From: JBBROS01 sp965260995
Lineage (GTDB): Bacteria > Pseudomonadota > Alphaproteobacteria > Acetobacterales > Acetobacteraceae
Reading direction: 5' to 3'
Assembly (NCBI GenBank): GCA_965260995.1
Contig: CBDHCD010000003.1
Coordinates: forward strand, 1,178,001 to 1,242,000
DNA length: 64,000 nucleotides
The notes under the pieces were generated by a model. That model was not told the DNA's origin. It did not search any database and was given only the letters and a program-made list of their open reading frames with translations. Numbering within the stretch: position 1 is the first letter of the stretch; each line of letters starts with the position of its first letter. A program made the position numbers and the translations under genes. Shown in pieces: positions 8,574 through 16,980 of the stretch.

Positions 8574-9561
8574 AACCTGTTTGAGTGATTCGTTTGCGCG
8601 TCGATCCCATTTCTACTCTCAGAACCTGTTTGAGTGACTTCAACTTGCGGCGGCATGAATTGGCATTGGGTTGAGCAAGGCTTCGACGCCGGACAGGACG
8701 GCCGCGAACGCGACGCGGGCGGCCGACACGTCGAGGCGCCCGGCACGGTCGCGCAGCAGCCCGCCCCAGTGCGCGAGCCAGCCGAAAGAGCGCTCCACCA
8801 CCCAGCGGCGCTCGAGCACGACGAAGCCCTTCTGCCCGGGGTCGCGCTGGACCACACGATGGCGCATGCCGTGCCGGTTCGACCAGTCTTGGCAGCGCTC
8901 GGCGACAAAGCCGCCGTCGAGGATGGCCTCGCGCAGGCTAGGCCATTCTGCCTTGCCGGTGTCGAGCGCAGGAAGCGTGTCGCGCTCCTGGGTGGAGGCG
9001 GGAACCACGGCCACGGCAAGCCAGGTGCCGTCAGCATCGACCAGGGCGACGCGCTTGCGCCCCAGCACCTTCTTGGCCGCGTCATGCCCGCGCGGGCCGC
9101 GAACCGGGATGCATTTCACCGACTGCGTGTCGATGATGCCCAGGCTGGGCTCGGGCTTTCTGCCCGCAGCACGGCGCCGCAGGCAGGCCACGTCGCACAG
9201 CAGCCGGTCGAACAGCCCCAGCTCCAGCCATCTGCGGAACCAGCCGTACACGGTCCGCCATGCCGGAAAGTCACCGGGCAAGGCCCGCCACGGGCCACCA
9301 ACGCGCAAATGCCAGGCAATCGCGCTGATGACGGGCAACACGGGCGTCGCCTTCTCGCTGCGCGGCGGGTCCGCCCGCTCCAGCCACCGCGCCATCTCCT
9401 CGACAGCACAGGTCGAAACCATCCTCTTCAGGCCCGCCTCGTGGCGTGCCCGATGCGCTTCGGTCCACATCTCTGCCCCCATCCGCCCGGCCAGCCGGAC
9501 CCTCGTGATCTCCTGAGAGTAGAAATGGGATCGACGCGCAAACGAATCACTCAAACAGGTT
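8574..9561. mobile_element. IS5-family (IS427-like) element
   Basis: The ends start AACCTGTTTGAGTG and are flanked by CTCAG on both sides (8569-8573 and 9562-9566), which would be the target duplication or part of the ends. A perfect inverted repeat of about 50 bp spans 8572-8622 and 9513-9563, unusually long for this family. A further copy of the AGAACCTGTTTGAGTGA end lies just inside the left repeat at 8621-8637. Confidence 0.8.
8640..9482 (-). CDS. IS5-family transposase
   Basis: Start taken at the ATG at 9482 (MGAEMWTEAHRARHEAG); the frame is open further upstream into the terminal repeat. The 280-residue protein has an N-terminal WHLRVGGPWRALPGDFPAWRTVYGWFRRW region typical of IS5 transposases, then GIIDTQSVK (first Asp), ALVDADG, GGFVAERCQDW, and finally RRWVVERSFGWLAHWGGLLRD with the Glu of the DDE set. 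The frame is intact. It is inserted in an IS110 transposase gene. Confidence 0.88.
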   Translation of the reverse strand: MGAEMWTEAHRARHEAGLKRMVSTCAVEEMARWLERADPPRSEKATPVLPVISAIAWHLRVGGPWRALPGDFPAWRTVYGWFRRWLELGLFDRLLCDVACLRRRAAGRKPEPSLGIIDTQSVKCIPVRGPRGHDAAKKVLGRKRVALVDADGTWLAVAVVPASTQERDTLPALDTGKAEWPSLREAILDGGFVAERCQDWSNRHGMRHRVVQRDPGQKGFVVLERRWVVERSFGWLAHWGGLLRDRAGRLDVSAARVAFAAVLSGVEALLNPMPIHAAAS

Positions 9562-9906
9562 CTCAGGCGACTTCACCGGCACGAAGCGCATCGTTGGCCG
9601 GCTTATCGCCTCGCACAGCGCTTCGGCATCGGCCGCATCGTTCTTGTCGCGCTTGACGTAGGGCTTGACCAGCTGGGGCGGGATCAACTTCACCGTATGC
9701 CCGAACGACTGCAACAGCCTTGCCCAATGGTGGCTGGCACCGCACGCCTCGATCGCGATCACCGTCGGCGCAAGCTTCTCGAAGAACGTCATCATCTCCT
9801 TGCGCCGCAGCTTCCTGCGCAAAACCGGCACTTCGGCAGCGTTCACCCCGTGCAGCTGAAAAACATGCTTCGACGTGTCCATTCCAATTCGGCTAATCTG
9901 GTCCAC
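9562..9906 (-). pseudogene. IS110 transposase, N-terminal part
   Basis: The start GTG at 9906 lies 7 bases after AAGGAG. It reads VDQISRIGMDTSKHVFQLHGV (first Asp of DEDD in GMDTS), then VIAIEACGASHHWARLL (Glu) and VKPYVKRDKNDAADAEALCEA (Asp pair). It is cut after VKSPE by the IS5 element and resumes at 8568. The start sits close to the IS66 junction, so the element has a short 5' flank. Confidence 0.85.
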
Positions 9907-9982
9907 GGACGGTCTCCTTTGCTTGAGATCAACACCGACCTCATTCTGGCACACCCGATGCCGCCGGGGGCCGTCCACACCA

Positions 9983-11218
9983 TCACCAGATCAGCGTGCG
10001 CGTCACCTCGACGGCGCGGCGCTGCTCGGGCGTGGCCGGCACGAGCTTGTGCACCAGGCGCTCGGCATGCACCCAGCACAGCGCCTGCAGGCCCACCCGG
10101 AACTGCCCGGCGCCGTCGGACACGATCACCGTTCCGGGCAGCAGGCCATGATGGCAGATGGCGCCCCAGAGCGCGGCCTCGGTGGCGACCTGCACCGGAT
10201 CAGGGGTGACCGCGAGGGCGTCGATGCCGAGCCGGGCCAGGTGCGCGGCCCACGCCGCCGCGTCGGCGAACAGCCTGGCCGGGTGCGCCTCCAGCTGGGC
10301 GACCACTTGGCCTGACAGGCCGTGCCCGCGCATGTAATCCAACGCCGCCGCGTTCACGACATAGGCTGTATGCCCCGCCCGCAGCACGGACAGGAACGCC
10401 TCGCGCGACTTCGACGCGCCGGTCCGGAACACGGCAAAACGCTCGTCGCCGATCTGGGTGGTGAACCCGTCCCTACGGGCATGACGCGCGGCCGTATCGT
10501 CCACCGTGATCCAGCGCGCGGTGGCCAGCCCAGCGCGGAGCACCTCCTGGTCCTCGGCCACGAGGTCGTCGAGCGACCCGGTCAGCAGGCGCACCACCTG
10601 ACGCTTGGAGGTCTCGACGCCGATCCCGTTCAGCAACGCGGTCAGCCGCTCCGTCGTCACCTGTCCCTGGGCGTGCAGGGCCAGCACGAAGCGCCGCAGC
10701 TCCGGCCCGAACCCGCCGACGATCCCCGCCGGCAACGGCGCCAGCACCGTCTCGCCCGACGGCAGCAGCCAGCGCTCGCGCCGATAGCGGATCACCTCGG
10801 CCGAAAGCCGCAGGTCGCGCACCACAATGTCCTCGTAGCCTTTGAAGCGCGAGCCGGCCGGCACCGCCGCCTTGAGCACCCGCTCGGCGGTGATCGCCTG
10901 CGCGTCGCGCTTGACGCCGCGCGGCCGCTTCGGACGCCTCTCATCCTTGTCGGCTGCCCCAGGCTGCGTCGCCTGCTCCATGCCGGACGGCCGCGACGGC
11001 GGGCGCGGCGGCAAGCCCTTCAGCCGTGCCACCTCGTCGCGCAGCGCCTGGTTCTCGGCACGCAGCGCCGTAATGGTCGTCTGCTGCGTGTCTACCCTGA
11101 CCTGCAGGGCCGCGTTGTCCGAGTGCAGCCGCCGCACCTCGCCGACAAGACGGCCCACCACCTCCCGCAACTCGGCAAGCGAGAACCCCTCCAGCGATGC
11201 TGCATCCGGCAACGACAT
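9983..11218 (-). pseudogene. IS66 transposase, N-terminal part
   Basis: Starts at the ATG at 11218 (MSLPDAASLEGFSLAELREVV). Residues ~20-70 form the usual IS66 leucine-zipper-like coiled coil (RRLHSDNAALQVRVDTQQ...LRAENQALRDEVARLK). A PPRPPSRPSG linker and basic segment follow, then the catalytic domain with WITVDDTAARHARRDGFTTQIGDERFAVF (first Asp) and VIVSDGAGQFRVGLQALCWVHAERLVHKL (second Asp). The frame stops at TLIW where the IS110 elements begin; the rest is at 5785-6220. Confidence 0.85.
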
Positions 11219-11426
11219 GCCGGCTGTGAATCACGCCAATGCTCCCAGCGCAACCACCGCGCCCGGGAATCTGCCCCAGTTACATTGAAGCCTTTTCACA
11301 CGGGCTGGGTGGGGAGCCGACGTAGGAGGCTCAGCCTGTCAACGGCTGATCTGCGACCATTCATGGACGTGCAGCTTGGAACCAGATGAGGCCGGAAGCT
11401 GATGTCCGCTCGGCGCGACGACCTCA

Positions 11427-12074
11427 TCACCCCGGAGGCGTGCGCAATCCACCCTTGATCAACGACGCAAACACCCCGGCCGCTTCGGCCTCGCTGAAGC
11501 TGCCGCGCACCAGCGCGGCCGAGAGCGCCTCGCCCGCACCGACCAGGCCGATGCAGCGCCGCTCCAACTCGGCTGTCGACAAGGTGCTGTAGGGCTTCAA
11601 CACCGACACGAACATCTGGACGCAGTTGTCGAGCAACTCCTGGAAGACCGCAGCTTTTTCCTCGCTACCCGCCAATGCTGCACCGACAGCATGAAACTCG
11701 TCAGTCTTGTCAGCGGCGCAATGGATGTAGGCGGTCGCGAGGACCCCGACGCCTTCCTCGAAGCTCTGCTCGCTGATAGTCATTGCGTCGCGGAACGCAT
11801 TCACCCGCTCCATGTCGATCCATCTGTAGAGCTCGATCAGCAGACCCGACCGCGTGCCGAAGTGATCGTAGGCCACCGGCTTGGAGATCCCTGCGCGTGC
11901 GGCCAGATGCCCCAGGGTCAGCCGATCCGCACCCTCCTCCCGGACGATCAGAAGCGCCGTGTCGAGCAACTGACGCCGCCGCTTAGCTCCGGAAAGCCTG
12001 CGCGATGTTGCGCGCCCGGCCGCCCCTGGCACATCGCCGTTCATTTCATCGTGCACCCTTGCGGAACCTACCAT
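11427..12074 (-). CDS. TetR/AcrR-family repressor
   Basis: The protein of about 215 residues has the N-terminal HTH: RRRQLLDTALLIVREEGADRLTLGHLAARAGISKPVAYDHFGTRSGLLIELY. The C-terminal domain (EKAAVFQELLDNCVQMFVSVLKPY) resembles TetR_C-type ligand pockets. The listed ATG at 12074 lies inside one of two operator-like repeats. An alternative ATG at 12044 (MNGDVPG), with AAGGG 11 bases upstream, is also plausible. It is divergent from the reductase/hydrolase pair at 12130 and probably represses both directions. Confidence 0.85.
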   Translation of the reverse strand: MVGSARVHDEMNGDVPGAAGRATSRRLSGAKRRRQLLDTALLIVREEGADRLTLGHLAARAGISKPVAYDHFGTRSGLLIELYRWIDMERVNAFRDAMTISEQSFEEGVGVLATAYIHCAADKTDEFHAVGAALAGSEEKAAVFQELLDNCVQMFVSVLKPYSTLSTAELERRCIGLVGAGEALSAALVRGSFSEAEAAGVFASLIKGGLRTPPG

Positions 12075-12109
12075 GAGTAGCTAAGTCAGGTCTCCCTACC
12101 GAAAGTAGG
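12067..12109. promoter_or_regulatory. two tandem TetR operator candidates
   Basis: Two copies of the same interrupted palindrome lie in the divergent interval: CCTACCATGAGTAGC at 12067-12081 and CCTACCGAAAGTAGG at 12095-12109 (consensus CCTACCNNNAGTAGG), 28 bp centre to centre. The first covers the annotated TetR start codon and the second ends 20 bases before the reductase ATG. This placement suits a TetR repressor acting on both genes. Confidence 0.55.
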
Positions 12110-12129
12110 TTTTGCAAGGAGGTTTGGCA

Positions 12130-13137
12130 ATGTCATCGGCTCCCATTCTGCTCATGGGTGGCTCTGGCGCGATCGGGCGCCAGACTGCTCGATCTCTGCG
12201 CGCTGCTCACCCCGACGTGCCGCTACTGATCGGCGGCCGCGATCTCGCCAAGAGCGAGGAAGCCGCGGCCGAGATCGGCGGGGCGGAGGGCGTGGTGCTC
12301 GACCCGGCCGCCGCCGACCTTGGCCTCGGTGAGCGCCCGGTCAGCGCCGTCGGCGTCTTCTACATGGACCATGGGATCGCCGGGCTCCGTTTCGCCCAGG
12401 CGCGCGGTGTGCCGCACATCAGCATCTCTTCGGGCGTTTACGAGATCGCCCCCGAAGTCGCAACCTACATGCACAAACCGGACGCCGCGCCGGTCGTCCT
12501 CGGCTACGAATGGCTTGTGGGCGCCGCGACGGTTCCCACGCTCGAGTTCGCCAAGGCGTTCGGCCGGGTCCACGACATCGTCATCGGCGCGCTGGTCGAC
12601 GAGCAGGATACCGGCGGTCCGGCGGTCGCCGCCGACTTCGAGCGCCTGACCAAGATGATGCCCGCCGCGCTCACGCGTCGGGGCGGCAGCTACGTTTGGC
12701 GCGACGGCGACGATGCCAAGGCCGGGTTCCGCGCCGTCGACGGCACGGAGATGGAGGCGTCCGGTTTCTCCTCCATCGACGTCGTCGGCTTGGCGGCGGC
12801 GACCGGCGCGCCGAACGTCCAGTTCAACATTGCGACTGGGGTCAGTTCCACCCGCCGCCGCGGCGAGCCGCTGTCGACCGAGATCATCATTGAACTCGCC
12901 GGGGAGGGTCATGCGGGCGAACCGCTCCGCACCCGTCATGTGGTCGTCCATCCCGGAGGATCGGCGCCGCTGACGGGGCTTGGCGTCGCCATGGTTCTCG
13001 AACGGCTGATCGGGCTCGACGGCGATCCGCCGACCTCGCCTGGCGTCTACTTCCCATACCAGCTACTCGGCTCCGCCGCCTATTTGGCTCGCCTCGGGCA
13101 GACCGGCGGTGAGGTCCTGATGCTGGAGGCGTCGTGA
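12130..13137 (+). CDS. NAD(P)-binding saccharopine-dehydrogenase-like oxidoreductase
   Basis: The ATG at 12130 follows a near-perfect AAGGAGG (12115-12121). The 335-residue protein starts SSAPILLMGGSGAIGRQTARSL, a GGxGxxG Rossmann dinucleotide loop, and continues HPDVPLLIGGRDLAKSEEAAAE as in saccharopine reductase-like enzymes. The C-terminal two thirds contain HVVVHPGGSAPLTGLGVAMVLERL. Substrate unknown. Its stop TGA overlaps the ATG of the hydrolase gene that follows, so the two are co-translated under the adjacent TetR. Confidence 0.7.
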   Translation: MSSAPILLMGGSGAIGRQTARSLRAAHPDVPLLIGGRDLAKSEEAAAEIGGAEGVVLDPAAADLGLGERPVSAVGVFYMDHGIAGLRFAQARGVPHISISSGVYEIAPEVATYMHKPDAAPVVLGYEWLVGAATVPTLEFAKAFGRVHDIVIGALVDEQDTGGPAVAADFERLTKMMPAALTRRGGSYVWRDGDDAKAGFRAVDGTEMEASGFSSIDVVGLAAATGAPNVQFNIATGVSSTRRRGEPLSTEIIIELAGEGHAGEPLRTRHVVVHPGGSAPLTGLGVAMVLERLIGLDGDPPTSPGVYFPYQLLGSAAYLARLGQTGGEVLMLEAS

Positions 13138-14258
13138 TGCGACGGCCAACCCACGGAGCGGCCGGCGCCGACCGGCTACCTTCCCGGCGAGAACTGCTCG
13201 GCGCGTCGGTCGTACTAGGCCTTGGTCTTTCTCCTGCGCTGGCGGCCGCCCCGCGACCGACTGGCCCGTTCCCGGTACGCCAAGCGCAAGTGCAGGCGAA
13301 CGGAGCGTCGTTCCACGTGATCGAACAGGGGGAGGGACCCGCCGTCCTGTTCTGCCATGGCTTCCCCGACACGGCCGAAACCTGGCGCAGCCAGATGCGC
13401 GCTGTCGCGGAAGCGGGTTATCATGCGATGGCGCTCGACATGCGGGGCTTCGGGGCGAGCTACGCACCCTCCGACGCAAGCCTTTATAGCGCCCTCCACA
13501 CCGTGGGCGATCTGGTCGGCGTGCTCGACGCGCTCGGCATCCGGTCCGCCGTCCTCGTCGGCCACGATTGGGGGTCGGACGTCGCGGCGCGCGCCATGGT
13601 GATGCGGCCGGACCGTTTCCGCGCGATGGTCAGCTTGAGCATCCCCTTCCAGCCCCGCGGCGAGATCAGCACCTGGGACGAGTTTCGCCGTCAGGGCCTG
13701 GGTGAACGCTACTACGCGTTCGACATGATGAAGCCGGGCGCCGAGGCGCGTTTCGAGCCCGCTGAGAGAACGATACCCAGCATCCTGTATTGGCTTTCGG
13801 GCAGTCCGCCGCCGGGCACGGGATGGGACCCGGTCGATCCGGCCCGGCACATGCTTCGGCCCTCGCCTGTCGACGTGCCGAGCTGGGCCGATCCGGCTTA
13901 CGTTCGACATACGATCCGCTCGTTCGAGAAGACCGGGTTCCGCGGCGGGCTGAACTATTACCGTGCTGCGCAAGAGACGTTCGATCTCATGCCGGCGTTC
14001 AAGAATGCGTTGATCCGGCAGCCTTCGCTCTACATCTGGGGCGCCGCCGACGGCCTCTGCCAGTTGTTCCATCCGACGCCCCCCACGGTTGAGGAGCTTC
14101 GGCGCCTCGCGCCCGGCTTGGTCGACGTCGTCCGCCTGGAGAATGTCGGTCACTGGATCCAGCACGAGGCGAGCGACCGCCTCAACGCTGAGCTGCTCAA
14201 GTTTCTCGACGCGATCGGACCGAAGGAAGAGCTCGATGCGCCCGGACGCAGCAGATGA
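13137..14258 (+). CDS. Tat-exported alpha/beta hydrolase, epoxide-hydrolase-like
   Basis: The ATG at 13137 overlaps the upstream stop (TGATG) and has GGAGG 7 bases before it. The N-terminus holds a twin-arginine signal (PSRRELLGASVVLGLGLSPALAAA), so the mature enzyme should be periplasmic. Then come VLFCHGFPDTAETW (oxyanion HGxP), VLVGHDWGSDVAARAM (nucleophile Asp in GHDWG) and ENVGHWIQHEAS (catalytic His). A lid Tyr pair appears in LNYYRAA. Together these fit epoxide hydrolase or haloalkane-type hydrolases. An exported member is less usual than the cytoplasmic form. A related cytoplasmic enzyme is encoded at 33118. Confidence 0.8.
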   Translation: MRRPTHGAAGADRLPSRRELLGASVVLGLGLSPALAAAPRPTGPFPVRQAQVQANGASFHVIEQGEGPAVLFCHGFPDTAETWRSQMRAVAEAGYHAMALDMRGFGASYAPSDASLYSALHTVGDLVGVLDALGIRSAVLVGHDWGSDVAARAMVMRPDRFRAMVSLSIPFQPRGEISTWDEFRRQGLGERYYAFDMMKPGAEARFEPAERTIPSILYWLSGSPPPGTGWDPVDPARHMLRPSPVDVPSWADPAYVRHTIRSFEKTGFRGGLNYYRAAQETFDLMPAFKNALIRQPSLYIWGAADGLCQLFHPTPPTVEELRRLAPGLVDVVRLENVGHWIQHEASDRLNAELLKFLDAIGPKEELDAPGRSR

Positions 14259-14355
14259 TCCCGTGACCTGTTCTCGCTCCGTTGAACGGAGAACCGACAT
14301 GACATTCAAAGCCTCGATCCGGGCTGGCGAGTTCGCGTACGAAGGAGGTGGTCAA

Positions 14356-14619
14356 ATGACAGCGAAGATGGCGGCAGCGCTCTAACGCTCGATCTCCGGT
14401 ATGACCAGCACCGGAGAGCGAGCCGGGCAGAAGGCGCGCGAAGCGCTCTGGAGCAAGGCGGCGACTGTTGATCCGGCCGCCTTGGTGGAGTGTCGCGGCG
14501 TCGCGGACGTTCAGAACGCCGTGCGCATCGCCCGCGACCATGGCGTGCCCGTGTCCGTCCTCGGCGGCGGTCATGACTGGGCAGGCCGCGCCATATGCTC
14601 CGGCGGCGTGGTCCTGGAC
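14356..14619 (+). pseudogene. FAD-linked oxidase (BBE-like), N-terminal fragment with stop
   Basis: A strong AAGGAGGTGGTC precedes the ATG at 14356. The frame hits TAA at 14383-14385 and continues in the same phase from the ATG at 14401 as WSKAATVDPAALVECRGVADVQNAVRIARDHGVPVSVLGGGHDWAGRAICSGGVVLDG. That is the N-terminal FAD-binding motif of berberine-bridge-type oxidases (RGGGHxxAG with the His for 8-alpha-FAD). It ends where ISKra4 begins. The nonsense codon and the truncation both argue for a dead gene. It was probably the third gene of the TetR-controlled set. Confidence 0.7.
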
Positions 14620-16084
14620 GGGACTGTCGCAAAGTTGGGGGTTCAGGCGGCGATGGCGGCGGGCGGGTGCGGGTCGTTGGCGGCTTGGAAGCGCTGCCCG
14701 AAGCCGGTGCCGAGCGTGCCGTTGTAGGCGGCGCAGCGGACCTGGAGCAGCCGGTCGGCGCCACGCCGGGTCCAACGCATCTGCTGCGCCTTGGCCATCC
14801 GGCGGTTCACCAGGAAGTTGGCCGTGCCCTCGGTCAGCGCGGTGCCGACCCGCAGCCCCGCCCGGTGCCGCTCGGCGTAGTTGACCAGCCAGTCACTCTG
14901 GCCGACGAGGTAGTCGTTCAGCGCCCCCAAGACGGTCCACAGCTTGCGCGAGGGCGCGACGGAGCGCCGGCTGTCGGGCTCGCCCTGGAAGGCAGGCATG
15001 GCGGCCTGGATGCGCTCGAGGCTGATCCCGGCGTGCTGGGCCTTGCCGTTCCACAACCGCCAGCGCAGCCGCTCGACCTCCTCGATGATCACTGCTTTTG
15101 CCGCTGCGCACTCCGGGCTGTCGGATGACAAGTTGCCGGCGACCTGTGTCAGGTGCTGCAGCCGCATGGCGAGATGGAACCAGTCCAAGATCGGCAGTTC
15201 CGTGATACCCGCCTCGAGCAGGATGCGCCGCAGCCCGGGGCAGCCGTCGGTGAGCGCAGTCAGTGCCGTATCCCTTGTCCGCCCGACCGCGTCGAGGGTG
15301 CCGCGGATCAGCGTCGCGAGATCCGTATCGGTCTTCGCCACCGCGCCAAACACCTGCCGACGTCCCGTCGCCGTCTCGACGTTGCCGATCCGGACCTCCA
15401 GGTGCCGCCCGCTGTCCTCGCAGCTGCGGATGAACGTCGCGTCCAAGGTCAGCGTGATCGCCTCGGCCGGCGTGGCCGATTTGAGGGCCGCCGGCATCGG
15501 CAGCGTCTCGGCGACCTTGAAGGTGTGACGGCGCAACGTCTCCGGGTCCTGACCGGCGTTCACCGGGAACATCTGCCCGAGCAGGGCGGCGGCTGTCCGA
15601 TACGTCATCAAGGCCGAGAGCTGGGGGCGCAGCCGATCCAACTCCGGGGTCGAGCGGACAAACGGCGGCCATGCCACGCCTGCCTCGGTCGTGCCGCAGC
15701 CGGCACAGCAGAAGCGGGGCAGGCGGACCGTGACCTGGCCGAACAGCGTCGCGATCTCGTGCCGGCGATAATCCTTCACCCGGCAAGCGGCGCCGCAGTT
15801 CCGGCACGCCGGACGGCGCACGGCATGAACCCGGGCCTGCGCGGCGACGATCTCCCGCTGGATGCCCGCCAGCACCAGCTTTGCTTCGGCCAGGGTCAAA
15901 CCCAAATCGGCGATGTCGATGAGGCTATCGGGCCGGCTGATCTCCATGACATCCGCGCACAGCCCCTCGCCTTCGGCCCCGATTTCCACCAGCCTCAAAA
16001 CCCAAGCCACGCATCCACCCTCGGTCAGAGAACGGATGCGGACATACCCGACCGCCGTCGCACCCCCAATCTCGCGACGGTCCC
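14620..16084. mobile_element. ISKra4-family element
   Basis: The ends match in inverted orientation: GGGACTGTCGCAAAGTTGGGGG at 14620 and, reading inward from 16084, GGGACCGTCGCGAGATTGGGGG. Different sequences flank it: an FAD-linked oxidase fragment on the left and an IS630 transposase on the right. The element therefore sits at a deletion or recombination junction rather than in a simple insertion site. Confidence 0.8.
14643..15947 (-). CDS. ISKra4-family transposase
   Basis: A start at 15947 (MEISRPDSLIDIADLGLTLAEAKLVLAG) is conservative; homologous-looking residues extend to about 16010 (a TTG or GTG start). The zinc finger CRNCGAACRVKDYRRHEIATLFGQVTVRLPRFCCAGCG is the ISKra4 signature. 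Catalytic Asp regions follow: ITLTLDATFIRSCED, TALTDGCPGL and LPILDWFHLAMRL. Near the C-terminus it reads ERHRAGLRVGTALTEGTANFLVNRRMAKAQQMRW, with the conserved E-G-x-x-N. The frame is continuous into the upstream IS630 fragment by chance. Confidence 0.85.
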   Translation of the reverse strand: MEISRPDSLIDIADLGLTLAEAKLVLAGIQREIVAAQARVHAVRRPACRNCGAACRVKDYRRHEIATLFGQVTVRLPRFCCAGCGTTEAGVAWPPFVRSTPELDRLRPQLSALMTYRTAAALLGQMFPVNAGQDPETLRRHTFKVAETLPMPAALKSATPAEAITLTLDATFIRSCEDSGRHLEVRIGNVETATGRRQVFGAVAKTDTDLATLIRGTLDAVGRTRDTALTALTDGCPGLRRILLEAGITELPILDWFHLAMRLQHLTQVAGNLSSDSPECAAAKAVIIEEVERLRWRLWNGKAQHAGISLERIQAAMPAFQGEPDSRRSVAPSRKLWTVLGALNDYLVGQSDWLVNYAERHRAGLRVGTALTEGTANFLVNRRMAKAQQMRWTRRGADRLLQVRCAAYNGTLGTGFGQRFQAANDPHPPAAIAA

Positions 16085-16897
16085 GGTTTAGGTCAGGGCT
16101 GTAGGGCGGCAGATAGCGGCAGCCGATGCCTGCCGCGTCCAGGGCCTCACGCACGCACGCTGCCTTGTGGGGTGCGAGGTTGTCCATCACCACGATGCGG
16201 CCGGGCCGTGCTCGCAGCGCGGGCAGCAGCACCTGCTGCACGAAGGCCAGCAACACTTGCATGGTTGTGGCGGCTGCCACCGTCGTGGCCGCGACCAGCC
16301 CGTCCGCGGCCAGCGCCCCCAGGATGGTCAACCGCTTCCAGTGCCCGCCTGGCACCCGACCCAAGGCGCGCTGGCTCCGGGGCGCACGGGCGTAGGTGGG
16401 CGTCCTGGCCGTGCCCACGCCACTCTCGTCCAGGAACACCAGCTTGGCTGGGTCCATGCCTGCGCACACCTCCACACGCCAGGCATCGCGCGCGGCAGCA
16501 ACGGCGGCAGCAACGTCAGCGCGCTCCTGCTCGCTCGCGTGCAGCGTCTTTTTTGCGCCGCAGCCCCAGCCGGGCCAGGCCGCGGCACAGCGCGGCAGCA
16601 CTCGCCTGCACGCCCGTGCGCTCGGCCAAGCGGACGCCATACTGAGCCAGCGTCGCGTCGTTCTGCTCGCCGACCAGAACTGTCAGCACCCGCGGGTCGG
16701 CCCCGTTCAGCGCAGGCCTGCCGCCGCAGCGAAGGGCGCGGGCCACGCCGCCCTTGGCTGCGCGCCGCCCTCAACCAGCCGCACACCGCACCCACGCTCA
16801 CCCCAAACCGAACTGCCAGCACGCGCTGACTGCCCTCGCCCGCCTCGTGCGCCCGCAACACGCGCTCGCGCAGGTCCACAGAATACGGCCGTGGCAT
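16085..16897 (-). pseudogene. IS630-family transposase, frameshifted and 3'-truncated
   Basis: From the ATG at 16897 (MPRPYSVDLRERVLRAHEAG) the HTH region is typical of IS630. The frame changes near 16745 (to VARALRCGGRPALNGADPRVLTVLV) and again at a run of six A around 16548-16553. A run of five A would read RKKTLHASEQ in frame. The DDE part has LVFLDESG and IVVMDNLAPHK but ends at YLPPYSPDLN, so the third catalytic residue (Glu of NPIE) is lost at the ISKra4 edge. It is a remnant and not functional. Confidence 0.8.
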
Positions 16898-16980
16898 GAT
16901 CGCCTTCAAGGCAAAGCACCCAAAACGGCTCAATCCGGATTGCGTTCACATCCAAGTGGAAACCGCTCTAGTCTTGAGGT

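Larger units (their letters stand above)
7600..9982. mobile_element. second IS110-family element, interrupted by IS5
   Basis: A minus-strand IS110 transposase gene is split between 9562-9906 (N-terminal part) and 7876-8571 (C-terminal part) by the IS5 element. The right limit is the point where the IS66 transposase resumes (9983). The left limit is uncertain; 7600-7875 is noncoding and I see no gene in it. It abuts the IS1111-type element with no IS66 sequence between them. Confidence 0.6.
5759..11284. mobile_element. IS66-family element carrying three other IS elements
   Basis: The inverted ends match over about 24 bp: TGTAACCGGGGCAGATTCC at 5759 and, reading inward from 11284, TGTAACTGGGGCAGATTCC. 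They bound the two halves of a single IS66-type transposase (C-terminal half 5785-6220, N-terminal half 9983-11218). About 3.75 kb of nested elements separate them. Only the TnpC-like gene is present, without TnpA/TnpB. The flanks (GCGTTA on the left, TTGAAGCC on the right) show no 8-bp duplication, so the element may have been rearranged after insertion. Confidence 0.8.

Noticed and set aside
10322..11389. Plus-strand ORF of 355 codons across the IS66 transposase
   Set aside because: Antisense to an unmistakable IS66 N-terminus; no motif and Arg/His-rich composition.
16546..16556. Programmed frameshift at A6G in IS630
   Set aside because: A minus-one slip leads to the wrong frame; the correct frame needs plus one, consistent with a simple A insertion, and the gene is truncated anyway.
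14643..16640. One 665-codon transposase
   Set aside because: It is a chance in-frame join of an IS630 C-terminal piece and a complete ISKra4 transposase; the ISKra4 terminal repeat lies between them at 16084.
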